Shown here: in pieces, positions 45,702-56,589 of the stretch
Position numbering within the stretch: position 1 is the first letter of the stretch
How the letters are laid out: every line of letters starts with the position of its first letter
The notes under the pieces: model-generated
The model's database searches: none
The model's input: only the letters and a program-made list of their open reading frames with translations
What the model was told of the DNA's origin: nothing
Made by a program: the position numbers and the translations under genes
Assembly (NCBI GenBank): GCA_004431415.1
Contig: QPMI01000109.1
Coordinates: forward strand, 62,001 to 126,000
Source: Cyanophora paradoxa
Lineage: Eukaryota > Glaucocystophyceae > Cyanophorales > Cyanophoraceae
Direction of reading: 5' to 3'
Length of the DNA: 64,000 nucleotides

Positions 45702-48222
45702 ATGGGTCACCGCAGCTCGAAGCACCATGCATATGGGCACCGATGGGGCCACCGCCGCGGCGAGAGCGGCGCCGCCGGCGACACCGAGGCGCCTCCTGTG
45801 CAGCTGCTGCCGATCGAGCCCGAGGAGGACGAAGACGACGGTGCGGGCGCACGGCGCCGCGCGTCGCGCAGGCGCGCCCTAATCGTCGAACGCCTCGACC
45901 GGGCAGCTGCGGCGGCGGCGGCGGCGGCGGAGGCGGGGCGCGGGTGGGAGGGGACGCTGGAGCTGCTGCCGGACGCGATCCTCGCCCGCATCCTCCTCCT
46001 CGCCGCCACCGGCCCCCGCGCCCCCTCCGCGAACTGCAGCGGCCCGCTCGAGGCGGCGTGGGCGGCGGCGGCGGCCCCGCGGTGCTCCCCGAGCGGGTGG
46101 AGCTGCTGCGGGCGGTGTGCCGGCGCTTCCGCGGGGCGCTGGACGCCGCGGGGACGCGGCGCTGCTGGAGCGCCTCGAGCTCGACCTCACCCTCGTCTGG
46201 GAGCTCGGCGCCGTCAGCGCCCCGAGGAGGACCCCGCCCGCTTCGAAGGCCAGCTCGTCCGCCAGTTCTTCCCCGAGCCGGCCTCGCGGGGCGCCCCGCC
46301 GAGCCCCGCCCTCTCCTGGCTCGCCCGCCTCCGCCCGGGCAGCTCGGGCGGCGCGGGCGCTGCGGGGCGGCTGGACCGGCTGCGGGCCTCGACGGAGCGG
46401 GAGCTGGGGCGGCTGGGGGCGGCGCGGGCCTGGCGGGCCTGCGGGGCGCCCTGCAGGAGCTCGACCTCTTCTTCGAGGCCTTCTACGCCACCGACGCGCG
46501 CCCCGCCCCGCCCCGCCCCCGCACCCGTGGCCTCACCCCGCGCTCCGCCCCGCCGGCCCCGCAGCTGCCGCTGCCGGCGGTGGCGAGCTCGTGGAGCGCC
46601 TGCCGGCCCTCCGCTCCGTCCGCCTCGCCACCGGCCTCCCCGACACGTCCGCCCCGCCCCGGCCCCGGAGCCGCCCGGGGCCGCTGAGGGGGCGGGGCGG
46701 GGCCAGGAACGCGGGGATCTTCCTGGTGCGGGAGGAGGCGGAGTACGGGGGGGCCCCAACCACGAGCTCGCCGCCCTCCTCGCCCCCCTCCCCCGCCTCC
46801 CCGCCTCCAGGTCCCGCGCCCCGCCCCCGTCCCCGCCCGCCCCGGCCCCGCCGCTCGAAGCGAAGCGGGCGCCGGGGCAGGCCCTGGACCTCGGCCCGGA
46901 GTTCCCGGCGCCCGTCCGCCTCCTCCGCGCCCTCGCCGCCCGCCCCGGCGGCCAGGCCCCGCTGCGCGCCCTCGCCGCCGCCGCGCCCCTCCAGCGCCCC
47001 GAGGAGCTGGCGCCGTGCCTCGCCGCCGCCGCCGCCATCGACGGCCTCGAGCGCCTCCGCCTCGACCCGCACCGCCCCGAGGCCCTGTACCCCCCTGACA
47101 CCCTCCCCGCCTCCGCCTCCGCCGAGTGCCTCCGGCCCCTCTCCTCCCTCTCCGCCCTCCAGTGTGCGCACGTACCCCCCAAGGCCCGCGCCCCTCCACC
47201 CCCGCCCCGCCCACGCTCCCGCCGCGCGCAGCGCTGGGCCTGGGGGTGCCCCTCGACTCGCTCGAGTTCCTCGTACCCCTGACCCGCCTCGAGCACCTCC
47301 GCCTCGCCCTCCGCTCCAGCGCCGACTGCTCCCCCCTCGCCGGCCTCCCCTGCCTCCGTACCCTCTCCCTCTACATCCCCCTCCCCTCTGACGAGGCCTC
47401 TGGCGTGCGTTACCCCCGGGACCTCCCCTGCATCCCCTTTCGAGGCGGGGGTGCGCAGGGGAGGGTGCTTGGGGGCGCGCAGGGGCGGCCTGCGCCGGGT
47501 AGCGACGCCTCCACGCGCTTCTCCGCGACGCTCGCCCGCCTCGGCTCGCTCGAGGTGCCCCCGCCCCCGCCGCCTCGCCCCTCGCAGCTCCCGACCCGCC
47601 CGCCTGCCGCGCCGCGCCGCGCAGGCGGTGGAGCTGAGCGTGCCGGAGAGCCACCTGAGCGCGCTCGCCGGGCTGCCGGCCTCGCCCGTCCTCTGGCCCC
47701 GCCTCCGCCTCGCCTGCCTCCACTCCAAGACGGGCGACCCCGCGCGCCCCTCCCGCCTCCCCGCGCCCCTCCTCCCGGTGCCCCGGGCTTCCCCCCCCCC
47801 CCCCCCCCCCCCCCGCTCCGCCGTCTCCGGCGGCCTGACGCTTCGTTCGCAGCGCGTCGCGGAGCTCGCACCGGGGCTGCGCGAGCTCGTGCTGAAGAGC
47901 GTGCCCCCACTGCCGCCGCCCGCCGGCCTCCGTCTCCGCCGCCTCGCCGCCACCGACGAGGCCCTCGGGTGCCGCCCCCCCCCCCCCCCCCCTCTTCTGA
48001 GGGAGGAAGAAAACGGCCCCCGCCGGAGCCGATCCCGAGCCCGAAACGGCGGCGGGGCGGCGCAGGTACGTGGGGTTCGAGCACCGGTACGAGGACCTGC
48101 GGGACGCGCGGAAGGTGCTGCGCGCCGCCTTCGGGGTGAAGGCGGAGCCCTTCGATCCCACCCGCACCGACCTCTGCCGCTGGCGCCTCGGGCCCCTCTT
48201 CACCGGGAGGGACGCCCGCTGA
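45702..48222 (+). CDS. F-box / leucine-rich-repeat-like protein (I)
   Basis: The start MGHRSSKHH at 45702 fits an N-myristoylation motif (Gly2, Ser6). After an acidic/basic stretch, LELLPDAILARILLL and then VELLRAVCRRFRGAL form an F-box-like pair of helices. Later exons are leucine-rich in LRR fashion: LLERLELDLTLVWELG, LQELDLFFEAFYATD, LPALRSVRLATGLPD, LTRLEHLRLALRSSADCSPL, LPCLRTLSLYIPLP, APGLRELVLKSVPPLPP and GLRLRRLAATDEALG. The C-terminus reads YEDLRDARKVLRAAFGVKAE and stops at 48220-48222. Such proteins recruit substrates to SCF ubiquitin ligases; no partner is visible. The frame shifts between the F-box part and LLERLEL near 46150 without a clear intron (see findings). Two C runs (47791-47814, 47975-47992) lie in introns. 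Confidence 0.7.
47791..47814. repeat. 24-nt C run in an F-box gene intron
   Basis: 24 consecutive C on the coding strand, the longest homopolymer I see in the window. Confidence 0.85.
47975..47992. repeat. 18-nt C run in an F-box gene intron
   Basis: 18 consecutive C on the coding strand, just after the GT donor that follows TDEALG. Confidence 0.85.
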
Positions 48223-48444
48223 GGCTTGGAGGATCGGCCACTGAGTAGATTGGAATGTAACGAAACCAGAAGATAGCAGCAGGAATGAAATCGTGAGAGC
48301 TGGTATGTATTGCGGTTTACACATATGTACATTCATGCTGTCGATCGCGCTGGGATCGGTCTTTCCAGTGAGCCCCTTACGCTAGACGGGCCTCCTTCAG
48401 GCGTGGACCCCAGCCCTGCCGGGGCGGGGCGGGGCGCCTTGGGC

Positions 48445-51400
48445 TCAGAAGCGGAGCGCCGCGAGGGCGTTCTTCAGGTCCTCCTCCACCGCCGCCTGCC
48501 GCCGGCGCCCCGTTAGAAAGGAGCGCGCGCTGAAGAGGGCGGGGGCCGGCGCCTTGGTGGCGGGGTCGACGGGGGCGCTCTGGAGGGCCCCCGACGCGCC
48601 CTCGAGGAGCGAGGAGACGGGGGCGCCCTTCCAGGGCGTGCCCCCGGCGCCCGCCCCGCCCTTGCCCCGCCGCTTCCCGCTCGCCGCCGGCTTCTCGCGG
48701 CGGGGGACGGGGGCGGGGCTGGCGAAGCCGTGGGCTTCGGCGGCGGCGGGGTCACGGCGCTCCGGGGGGCGGCGGGCGTGGGCGCGGGCGGCTTCGTCGT
48801 CGACGGCCTCGGCCTCCTTGGAGAAGAGCAGGTCGTGCTCCGACGTCCCGAAGATCCCCAGCGTGGCGAGGAAGGCGAGGTGCGCCTCGAGCTCGGGGCC
48901 CGGCGCGCGCTGGCCGCCGTGCGTGGCGGCGAGCTGCAGCTGCGTCGGGCTCGTCGACGTGTCCTCCAGCTCGAACAGGTTCCTGAGGTTCGCGAACGAG
49001 AAGTAGCGGAACTGGTTCTCCTTCTCCAGCGCCGTCCGGTTCAGCCCCTCCTTGAAGACCTGCCCGCCCGCCGCCCCGCCGCCCCGTCAGCCGCCGCCTC
49101 CGCGCCAGCAGCGGGCGGGGCGGGGCGGGGCGGGCCTGGCGGCGGTAGATCTTCTCCTCGATGGTGTTGCAGGTGAGGAGCCTGCGCCCCGGAGCCGTCA
49201 GCGGGCGAGCACCCCAAAGCAGGCCGGGGAGAGGCGGGCCGGTAGACGACGACGTCGCGGGTCTGGCCGATGCGGTAGGCCCGGTCCACCGCCTGGTTGT
49301 CGCAGCTCGGGTTCCAGCTCGGGTCGACTGCCGCCCCCGCCCCTCGGCGCCCCGGCGGGGGTGGGGGGGCGAGGCGAGGGGGCGGACAGATGATGACGCG
49401 GTCGGCGCCGGTGAGGGTGAAGCCGAGGCCGCCGACCTGCGTGCTCAGCAGGAACGCCGTGATCGACTTGCGCCCGTTGAACCTGCCCCGACCCCGCCTC
49501 GGCCCCGCGCCGGCCAGGGCGGGCGGGGCGGGCGGGCGGGGCACTTGTCGATGAGGCGCTGGCGCTCGGCCGGCTCCTTCACCGAGCCGTCCACCCGCAG
49601 CAGCCGCACCCCCTGGCCCGCCCCCTCAGCGCCCCCGCGAGAGGCGCGGCGCGGGGCGGGGCGGGCGGACGGCGTCGGCGAGGGCGCGGTGGAGGATGTC
49701 GAGCATGCGCACGTAGCGCGCGAAGACCAGCACCTGCCCCCCGCCCGCCCCGTCAGGGGCGCCTGCTGGCGCGGGGCGGGGCGGGGCGGGGCGGGCCTTG
49801 TGGCCCTCGTCGGCGAGGCGGCGGACGAGCTGCACCGTGAACCGCAGCTTGGCCGACTGCTCCAGGATCACCTGCGCGCGCGCGTCGGCCCCCGTGAGGG
49901 GGAACGGGGCGAGGAGGGGCCGGCGGGGCGGGCCTCGGCGTCGGCGCTGGTGTCGATCTCGAGGGCCTCCACGAGGTCCGCCGGCGCCTCGCCCCCCTCC
50001 TCGTCCTCGTCCAGGTACCCCTCCGCCGCGTCCGCCCCCTCCTCGGCGGCCGCCTCCGCGCGGCGGCAGGCCTCGTGCAGGGCGGCCTGGCGGCGGCGGC
50101 GGGCGGCGGCGGTCTCCGGGGCGCGCAGGAGCAGGCGCGGGTGGTCGCAGATCTTCTTCATCACCGTCAGCTGCCCCCCGCCGCCCGGCCCGACGGTGAG
50201 CTCGAACGGAGGAGGCGGGGCGGGCCCTGCGGGACCTTGGGGAGGGCGGAGCGGGTGTCCCCCTCGCCGAGGCGGAGAAGCAGCTGCTCCACCTCCGGCA
50301 GCGAGAGGAACGAGCGGTAGATGCGCTCCTGGTCGGGGGAGAGGGGCAGCCAGATGATCAGGTCGTTCTTCTTCGGGAGCGACGAGCTGCGGCCCCGGCT
50401 CGAGGCGGAGCGAGGGCGGCGAAGATAGGCGGCGCACGGGGCGTTGACGTTCGTCGACGTCGGCGCGCCGGCCTCGGCGGGGGCCCCCTCGCCGTCCGGC
50501 CCGCGGAGGATCTTGACCTGCGTGTGCGGGCGGGCGGGTCAGCGGTGCGGGAGGAGGGCGCGGGGACGGGGCGCGGGCCTTCTCGCGGCGGAGGAAGTGG
50601 GGCCGGATGCGCTCGCGCAGCATGATCGAGCGCTCGTTCCCCAGCGCCTTCTCCCAGCTGCCAAGCCGGCGCCGTGAGGCGCGGCGCGGCGGGGGCGCCC
50701 CGCGGGGCGGCCCCGGCGCACTTGGAGGAGTCGGAGACGCAGGCCCTCTCGATGGGGTTGTTGAACTCGGCGGCGAAGGAGCGGCCGCCGCCGAGCAGCT
50801 CCGGCTGCACCACGCTGAACAGCGCCCTGCGCACGCCCGGTGCGCGTTAGCCGGGGCGGAGGGGCGGTGCGCACGGGGGCGGACCAGAGCTCGCGGAGGT
50901 TGTTCTGGATGGGGGTGCCGGTGAGGAGGACGCGGTGGCGGGCGCGGACGGCCCTGACGCCCTGCGAGCGCGCCGTCGCCGGGTTCTTCAGCAGGTGCGC
51001 CTCGTCGCACGCCACCACGTCCCACTGCCGCCGCGGGCTCAGCGGCGGGGGGAGGCCAGGCGGGGCGGGGCCCGGGGCGGGGGGCGCCTTGATCTTGTGG
51101 AGGAGGGAGGGGTCGCGGGCCTCGGCGAGCTCGTCCTCGTCGGCGTACTCCTCCGAGTCGTTCGTCCAGCGCCCGCCCTTGCCGGCCACGGGCGGCATCG
51201 CGAAGACGTCGGGGCGCGAGGCGAGCGTCTCGAAGGTCGTGAGGGCGATGCAGGGCTTGCCCGCCCCCGCCGCCACGAGGAGCTCCCGCACGGCCTTCTG
51301 GCGCCCGGGGATGCTGCCCCCGTGGATCTGGAAGACGCGGGCGAGGCGGCACCACTTGCCCGCCTTCTGGCGCCAGTGCTCGAGGAGGGACTTGGGGCAG

Positions 51401-53851
51401 ACGAGGAGGACGCAGCGGGCGAGCTGGCGGAAGAAGAGGCCGTGGAGGAAGGAGAGGAGGGTCACCGTCTTGCCCAGGCCCATGTCGTCCCCGAGGAGGG
51501 CCCCCTTGCGCTCCTTGTGCAGCCTGCCGCGCCCCGCGCTCAGCCGGGCTGCGGCAGACCTCGTGCCGGGGCCGGGGCCGGACCCGAAGAGCCAGGCGAC
51601 GCCCTCGCGCTGGTAGGGGAAGAGGCGCTCGTGGATCTTGCGCGGGAGGCTGTAGTCCGCCTCCCCCTCCAGCCCCCAGTCCCCGTCCTCGTCCTCCACC
51701 CACGTCCTGCCCCCGCCCCCGCTCGCAGGCGGGAGGGCGAGGCAGGCGGGGGGCGCACTGGTCGATCTTCTCGGTGGCGAAGCCGCCGCCGCCGAACATG
51801 ACCTCCTCCGCCTTCGCCGCCTCCTGTCCCTTCTTCTTCCGCGCCTTCTCGCGGCCGCGGCTGGCGTCGGAGTCGGCGCCCGACGACTCGTACTCCTCCT
51901 CCTCGTCCGCCTCGTCCGCCACGAAGCCGCCGTCGCCTGCCGCGGCGTCAGGCCGGCGGGGGGCGAAGGGACCGGCGAGGGGCGGCGGCGCACCCGAGCC
52001 GGCGTCGCTGCCGCTCTCAGCGACATAATCCTCGTCCTCGTCCTCGGCGCTGGCGCCGCGGCGCACGCGGGCGGCGGCGGCCTCCACCGCGCGTTCCTCG
52101 TCGCTGTCCTCCGCGTCGCACTGCCGTGCAGCGATCGACGAGAGCGCGGGCGGGAAAGATGGGAGCCGGGGCCGGCGGGGCGGGCGCACGTTGGCGGCAA
52201 TCTGGTCCGCGAGGCACGGGGCGGGGCGGCTGCGGGGGGCGGGTTCGGGGGCACGCCGGACGCCGCCGGCGCGCTGCTGGGCGCGGTGCTGCGCGATGGC
52301 CTCCAGGCCGCCGCGCGGCGCCGGCCCCCGCCGCTCCTGCCTCACCGGGCCCGCCTCCTCCTCCTCCTCGGCGCTCTCGCTCGCGTACGCGGCCGCCGGC
52401 GCGGGCGCGGGGCGGCCGCCCTCCGCCTCCGCCTCGGGCTCGGACTCGTCGTCCTGGTCGGAGGCGGCGCCGGGGTCGACCGCCGGCTCCCGCATCTCCC
52501 GCGCCGCCCGCGCCTCCCGCTCCGCCAGCGCCGCCGCCCGCCGGTCGTGCACCTGCCCGCCCCCGCCGCCCCCGTCGGCCCCGCCCCGCGCCGTGCCGCG
52601 CCGGAAAGAGGACGGCCGCACCATCTCGAAGTCGCCGAGGCAGACGGGGCCTGGAAAAGGAAGGGCGTGAGCGGGCTCGCGGGGAGAAGGAAGGGCGTCG
52701 CTCACAGGACCACTCCTCGCAGTCGGGGACGGCCTCCAAGTCGATGCACTCGAGGTGGTACGAGCGCGGGCAGCTGTCGCACATCAGGATCTCCCCTGCG
52801 CGCGCGTCGGAACCGGGTCCAGCGCGAAGGAGACAAAGAGGGAGAGCCGCGGCAGCGCGCACCGCCCCGGTCGCACACGGAGCACTCCTCGTCGTTCTGC
52901 ATCTGCTTCTCCGGCGAGGATTCGGAATCGTCGTCGTCTGAATCGACGACGATGACGCCCTGAACAGCCCCCGGCCCCGAGGCCGGCTCCCTCTTCACGG
53001 CAGCGGGCTTTACGGGGTTGGGCGCCGGCGAGGCGCGGGCCGCCATAGCGGGCCGGCCGCCCCCGATCGGCTCACCATCGCTCTCTTCATCGAGCTGGAT
53101 GGACAGTCAGCGCGAGAGATCGCACGTGCGCAGTAGGCGCGCACGGTGGCTGCGAGCTGGTCGGCAAGGCTACGAGGGGCGGAGTCGGACGCAGCCGTTG
53201 CGGCCGGCACGGCGTCGCCGGCCGTGTTGAGCTCCGGAGGAGTGCCATACTCTTCCTCGTCGCTGGCGGCCAGGCCAAGCTGCACGAGGTGGTCAGGATG
53301 GCGGAAATGACCGTTCGCGCGGGTCGTTGCCTCGGCAGCAAAGTCGTCCGCGAGGGATTTCCATGCCGAAGCGGGCTCTTCGATATCTTCCGGGCCTACG
53401 AGAGGCACGGGACGTGCAGGTGTCTGCGTGGGTGCTGCCGGTTGGCTGACCGCGGGGAGCGCCGCCTGATCGAAAGTAAGGCGGGAGGACGAGGCAGAGA
53501 AGAGAACTTGCACACAGCCAAGCTCGCGAAGCTGAAGACGGTGGGCGTGTCATCGGCCGCTGAAGAAGCGATCTGGGGCGCAGGAAGCTGCGGAGTGGGT
53601 GCGTCGTCTTCGTCGTCGCTAACGACCACACGGCGGGCCCTGACGCGCGCATCGGACTTCGAGGTTCACTTAAGGCGCTGTGCGCGACTCGGCGGCTCTG
53701 CAGGCGCGCCGGGGAAGTCGCACCTGCGGTTCTTGCGCACGCCGACCTCCTCCTCGTCGCTGTCGTCGACGCGGTTGAGCCCGACCGCTAAGTTTTCCTT
53801 ACCAGCCATCTGCTGGTCTAGATTCGCTTCCCGGCGGACCAGGCCGTTCAC
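48445..53851 (-). CDS. PHD finger + SNF2 DNA translocase, ERCC6L/PICH-like
   Basis: The start ATG 53851 ([15 protein letters not shown]) opens a long acidic N-terminus. It contains a PHD finger: [23 protein letters not shown], then CEEWSC (52700-52910). The SNF2 core follows with motif I ([20 protein letters not shown]), II ([10 protein letters not shown]), III ([18 protein letters not shown]), V ([18 protein letters not shown]) and VI ([19 protein letters not shown]). After the core come [32 protein letters not shown] and [20 protein letters not shown]. These blocks match the region after the ATPase in animal ERCC6L (PICH), a mitotic DNA translocase acting on ultrafine bridges. The end at 48445 is ALAALRF. 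The PHD finger is not part of animal ERCC6L. Introns are mostly short and C-rich; those near the 5' end are not. Confidence 0.86.
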
Positions 53852-54149
53852 TTAAGTTTGGCTGTACCCGGGAAGCCAGCTTTGACCTTCGCGGTCCTCC
53901 TTCGCGCACCGCGCACGATTCGGTGTGCGGAGACGACCTCCTACAGCTCGAAAAACCCGCGGCACAGCGCCGGGTGCGAGGATGCGCCGGGAGAAAGCGC
54001 GGCGCGCCGCGTACGCGTCGCTGACATCCTTCGCATCGCTCAGCGTCGCCTGGTTTGCGGGTTGCTTTGGGTGCAAGGGAGCGCGAGGTGCGCCTCAAGC
54101 CGCAAGCCCTAACAGTGCTCCTCTTGATCGTCCGCCATTCGCAGCAACC
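53852..54149. promoter_or_regulatory. Divergent promoter between the PHD-SNF2 gene and F-box gene II
   Basis: 298 bp between two divergent start codons. The + frame is open upstream of 54150 but no conserved block lies there, so I take it as UTR and promoter. Confidence 0.4.
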
Positions 54150-56054
54150 ATGGAGCCAGATCGAGAGGCGCCGGCGAAGCGTGCCAGGACGGACGGGTCC
54201 GATGTCGCCGAGAGCCCGATCGACACGCTTCCGAACGCGCTGTTGGAGCGCATCTTCGCGGAGCACTTCAGCGCGGCGGAGGCGTGGCTGACGGCGCGGG
54301 GGGCGTGCCGCAAGTTGCGGCAGCTTGTGGAGGCGATCGAATGGCGCGAGCTGAAGGCGCGGGGGACGCGGGCGGCAGCGTTCGAGACGCTCTCGGCGGT
54401 CGTTCGTGGCGGGCGGCTGCGGCTGAGCGGCGGAGGGTCTGCATCGGTGGAGCTGGAGATCGAATATCGGGATTTAGTTGATTTCGACGACGCCAGCGGC
54501 AGCGCCAGCAGTGCACAGGATCCGGATCTGGAGAGAGGGCTGCATGCGCAGCTGCTATCCGAGGTCGAGATCAACGCACTAGGACGGGCGGCGTGCGAAG
54601 CGCTTCGGGCGTGCACGCAGGCGGCTGGAGCGCTGCACCACGTCGGCGTGAACTACCGCATGTCCGCCTTGGACAGCATCCTGTTGCGCTTTGAACGCCA
54701 GCGCCGGAAGGCGATCGGCCGCGAGATCATTTCTTCTCAGATTATCGGCACTCTGTTTGCGCTGCGGCCCCCACTCTCGGCATCAAGCAGCCTGCTCAGC
54801 CTCAGCATCCGGCAAGAGCCAGCCCATCCCGAGGATGATGATCATCATGAAGAGGAGGAGCGGCGGGACGTCGGATCCGATTCAGGGCTGAAAGCCCTCC
54901 CGAACAAGTTCGACGTCAGTGCGGAAGCCTTCTTGTATGCGCTGGCCCCCTTTTCTGGTCTTCGGTCGCTCGTCCTCCCGAGCTGGGTGTGCTTCGACCG
55001 CGAGCAGCTCGGAGCGGTTGCGGGCTCGTGCCCCGACCTGCGGCGCCTCCACGTCCGTCTCCAGTACGACAGCGCTCTTCTCGGCTTGGCGCCGCTGTCG
55101 AAGGTGCCCTCGAGCTCGCCCTAAACATAGCTACATCTACACCGCACGACTCGACCACGTGCACGCTTCCGAGGCTCGCATTCATTTTCGTCGCAGCTCG
55201 AGGAGCTTCGCTGGTGGGAGAGCCAGCTCGTTCTTGGGGGTTCCTTCGTCGAATTCGCCACCACACCTGCAGGCCGGCATCTGCGAGACGTGGGGCATGC
55301 ACACATGTTCGAGTGCGTACTTTCATTATAGCTATAGCTAGCTATTCTCACCGATGTCGTTAAAGAGTTACCTGTATAGCTAACTCTTGCGATCGATCAG
55401 CGACTTCCTTTGCAAAGTATCACAGCCGATCGAGCTGCCGGCGTTGCTGGGGCTGGCGGCCATGGAGAGCCTGGAGCGCATGGTGTTCGGCGCGGGTCTC
55501 AACGCCCAATTCTTGCGCCTGCATCCGCCGCAAGAGACGCGAGAGGCCGTGGCGGCCATCGGCGCCTGCAGGAAGCTGGTGGAGCTCTCGTTTGCCTGCT
55601 GTCCAGGCTACGATGGCGCCGGGGCTGGGATCGTGCACGGCCTCGCGGACGCCATCGAGCGCTCGAAGAGCCTTCGCCACCTTGACCTCTGGATCCGTGC
55701 GCCCCGAGAATGGTTACGGAGAACTAAACATAGAGTGTGCCAATTCGCTTGTTGCTGTTTTGAGCCGCTCCCGCAGTCCTGCTGGAGGACGAAGCCTCAG
55801 CGGCTGAGGGCTGGGCCCCTTCTGAGGAGGCTCTGCTGCGACTCGTGGCTGCCGCCGCCCCCGTCCTCCGTTCGGCGACCGTCATCTATTGGCAGAACAG
55901 CCCTGAGCAGCAGACGCGCCTGTGGAGCTGCCTGCGGGCAGCGGGGCCCCTCGGGGAAGAGCTCGCGGGGCCAGCCGACCACGGCCTTAAAGTGGAGTGG
56001 CGCCGCGCGGAGAGCACCGTCCTTGCCGCCGCCTCACAGGTGCAGCTGCAATGA
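54150..56054 (+). CDS. F-box / LRR-like protein (II)
   Basis: Start MEPDREAPAKRARTDG at 54150. An F-box helix pair (IDTLPNALLERIFAEHFSAA, RGACRKLRQLVEAIEWRELK) is followed by scattered leucine-rich segments: LRSLVLPSWVCFDREQL, CPDLRRLHVRLQYDSALL, MESLERMVFGAGLNAQF, ACRKLVELSFACCPGYDGAG and SKSLRHLDLWIR. The C-terminal exon reads EEALLRLVAAAAPVLRSATV and ends SQVQLQ at 56052-56054. The first exon is about 960 nt. It ends at LSK|GTGCCC near 55103; the next exon opens near 55430 after a 330-nt intron, and a third starts near 55790. These introns are AT-richer and carry no C runs, unlike F-box gene I. An acidic/His patch (PEDDDHHEEEE) sits mid-protein. It is likely an SCF substrate adaptor, by family only. 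Confidence 0.72.
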
Positions 56055-56589
56055 GGGCCGCGGCGCGGGGTCGTACGTATACGTATACGTTGGTGCGCCA
56101 TGTATCATAGTATCAAGGGTACCTCGAGCGCGGGCCCTGTAAATGTACTTGTTCGAATTCGTACAATTTAAATATCCGATGATCGATATCCGGCCGCGAT
56201 GCGCGGCGGCCGGCACGTACGCATAGGCGTGCCTTGGTTCCAAGGATTCTTTTTCCCCGTCGACGTCCCCGGCCCGCGCCCCGATGCAGGATGCATATGC
56301 AACCGCATGCGCAAGCCGGTTGTAAAACTGTATTTTCATCTCTCACATCTGCGTCCCAGAATGCACAACTGCGAGGCACCAAAACCCGTAATTTCTACCT
56401 GCCAATATCGATCGAAAGACTGACTGAACTGTAAGGAATGGAGAATCGAACGGACTGCACTACGCAACAAGAAGCCGCCCCACGAACGGAGCCTACACAC
56501 TGAAGGGGCCGAGCGAACTAAGGGAGAAGAGGGAGGAGGCGGGGTCGGGAGGGGGGGCCGCGGGAAGCGGCGCGGGGCCGCGCGCGGGC
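56055..56589. other. Convergent intergenic region
   Basis: 535 bp between F-box gene II (+) and nucleolin (-). It has palindromic patches (GTACGTATACGTATAC near 56075; AATTTAAAT and ATCGAT near 56165). No gene is supported. Confidence 0.45.
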
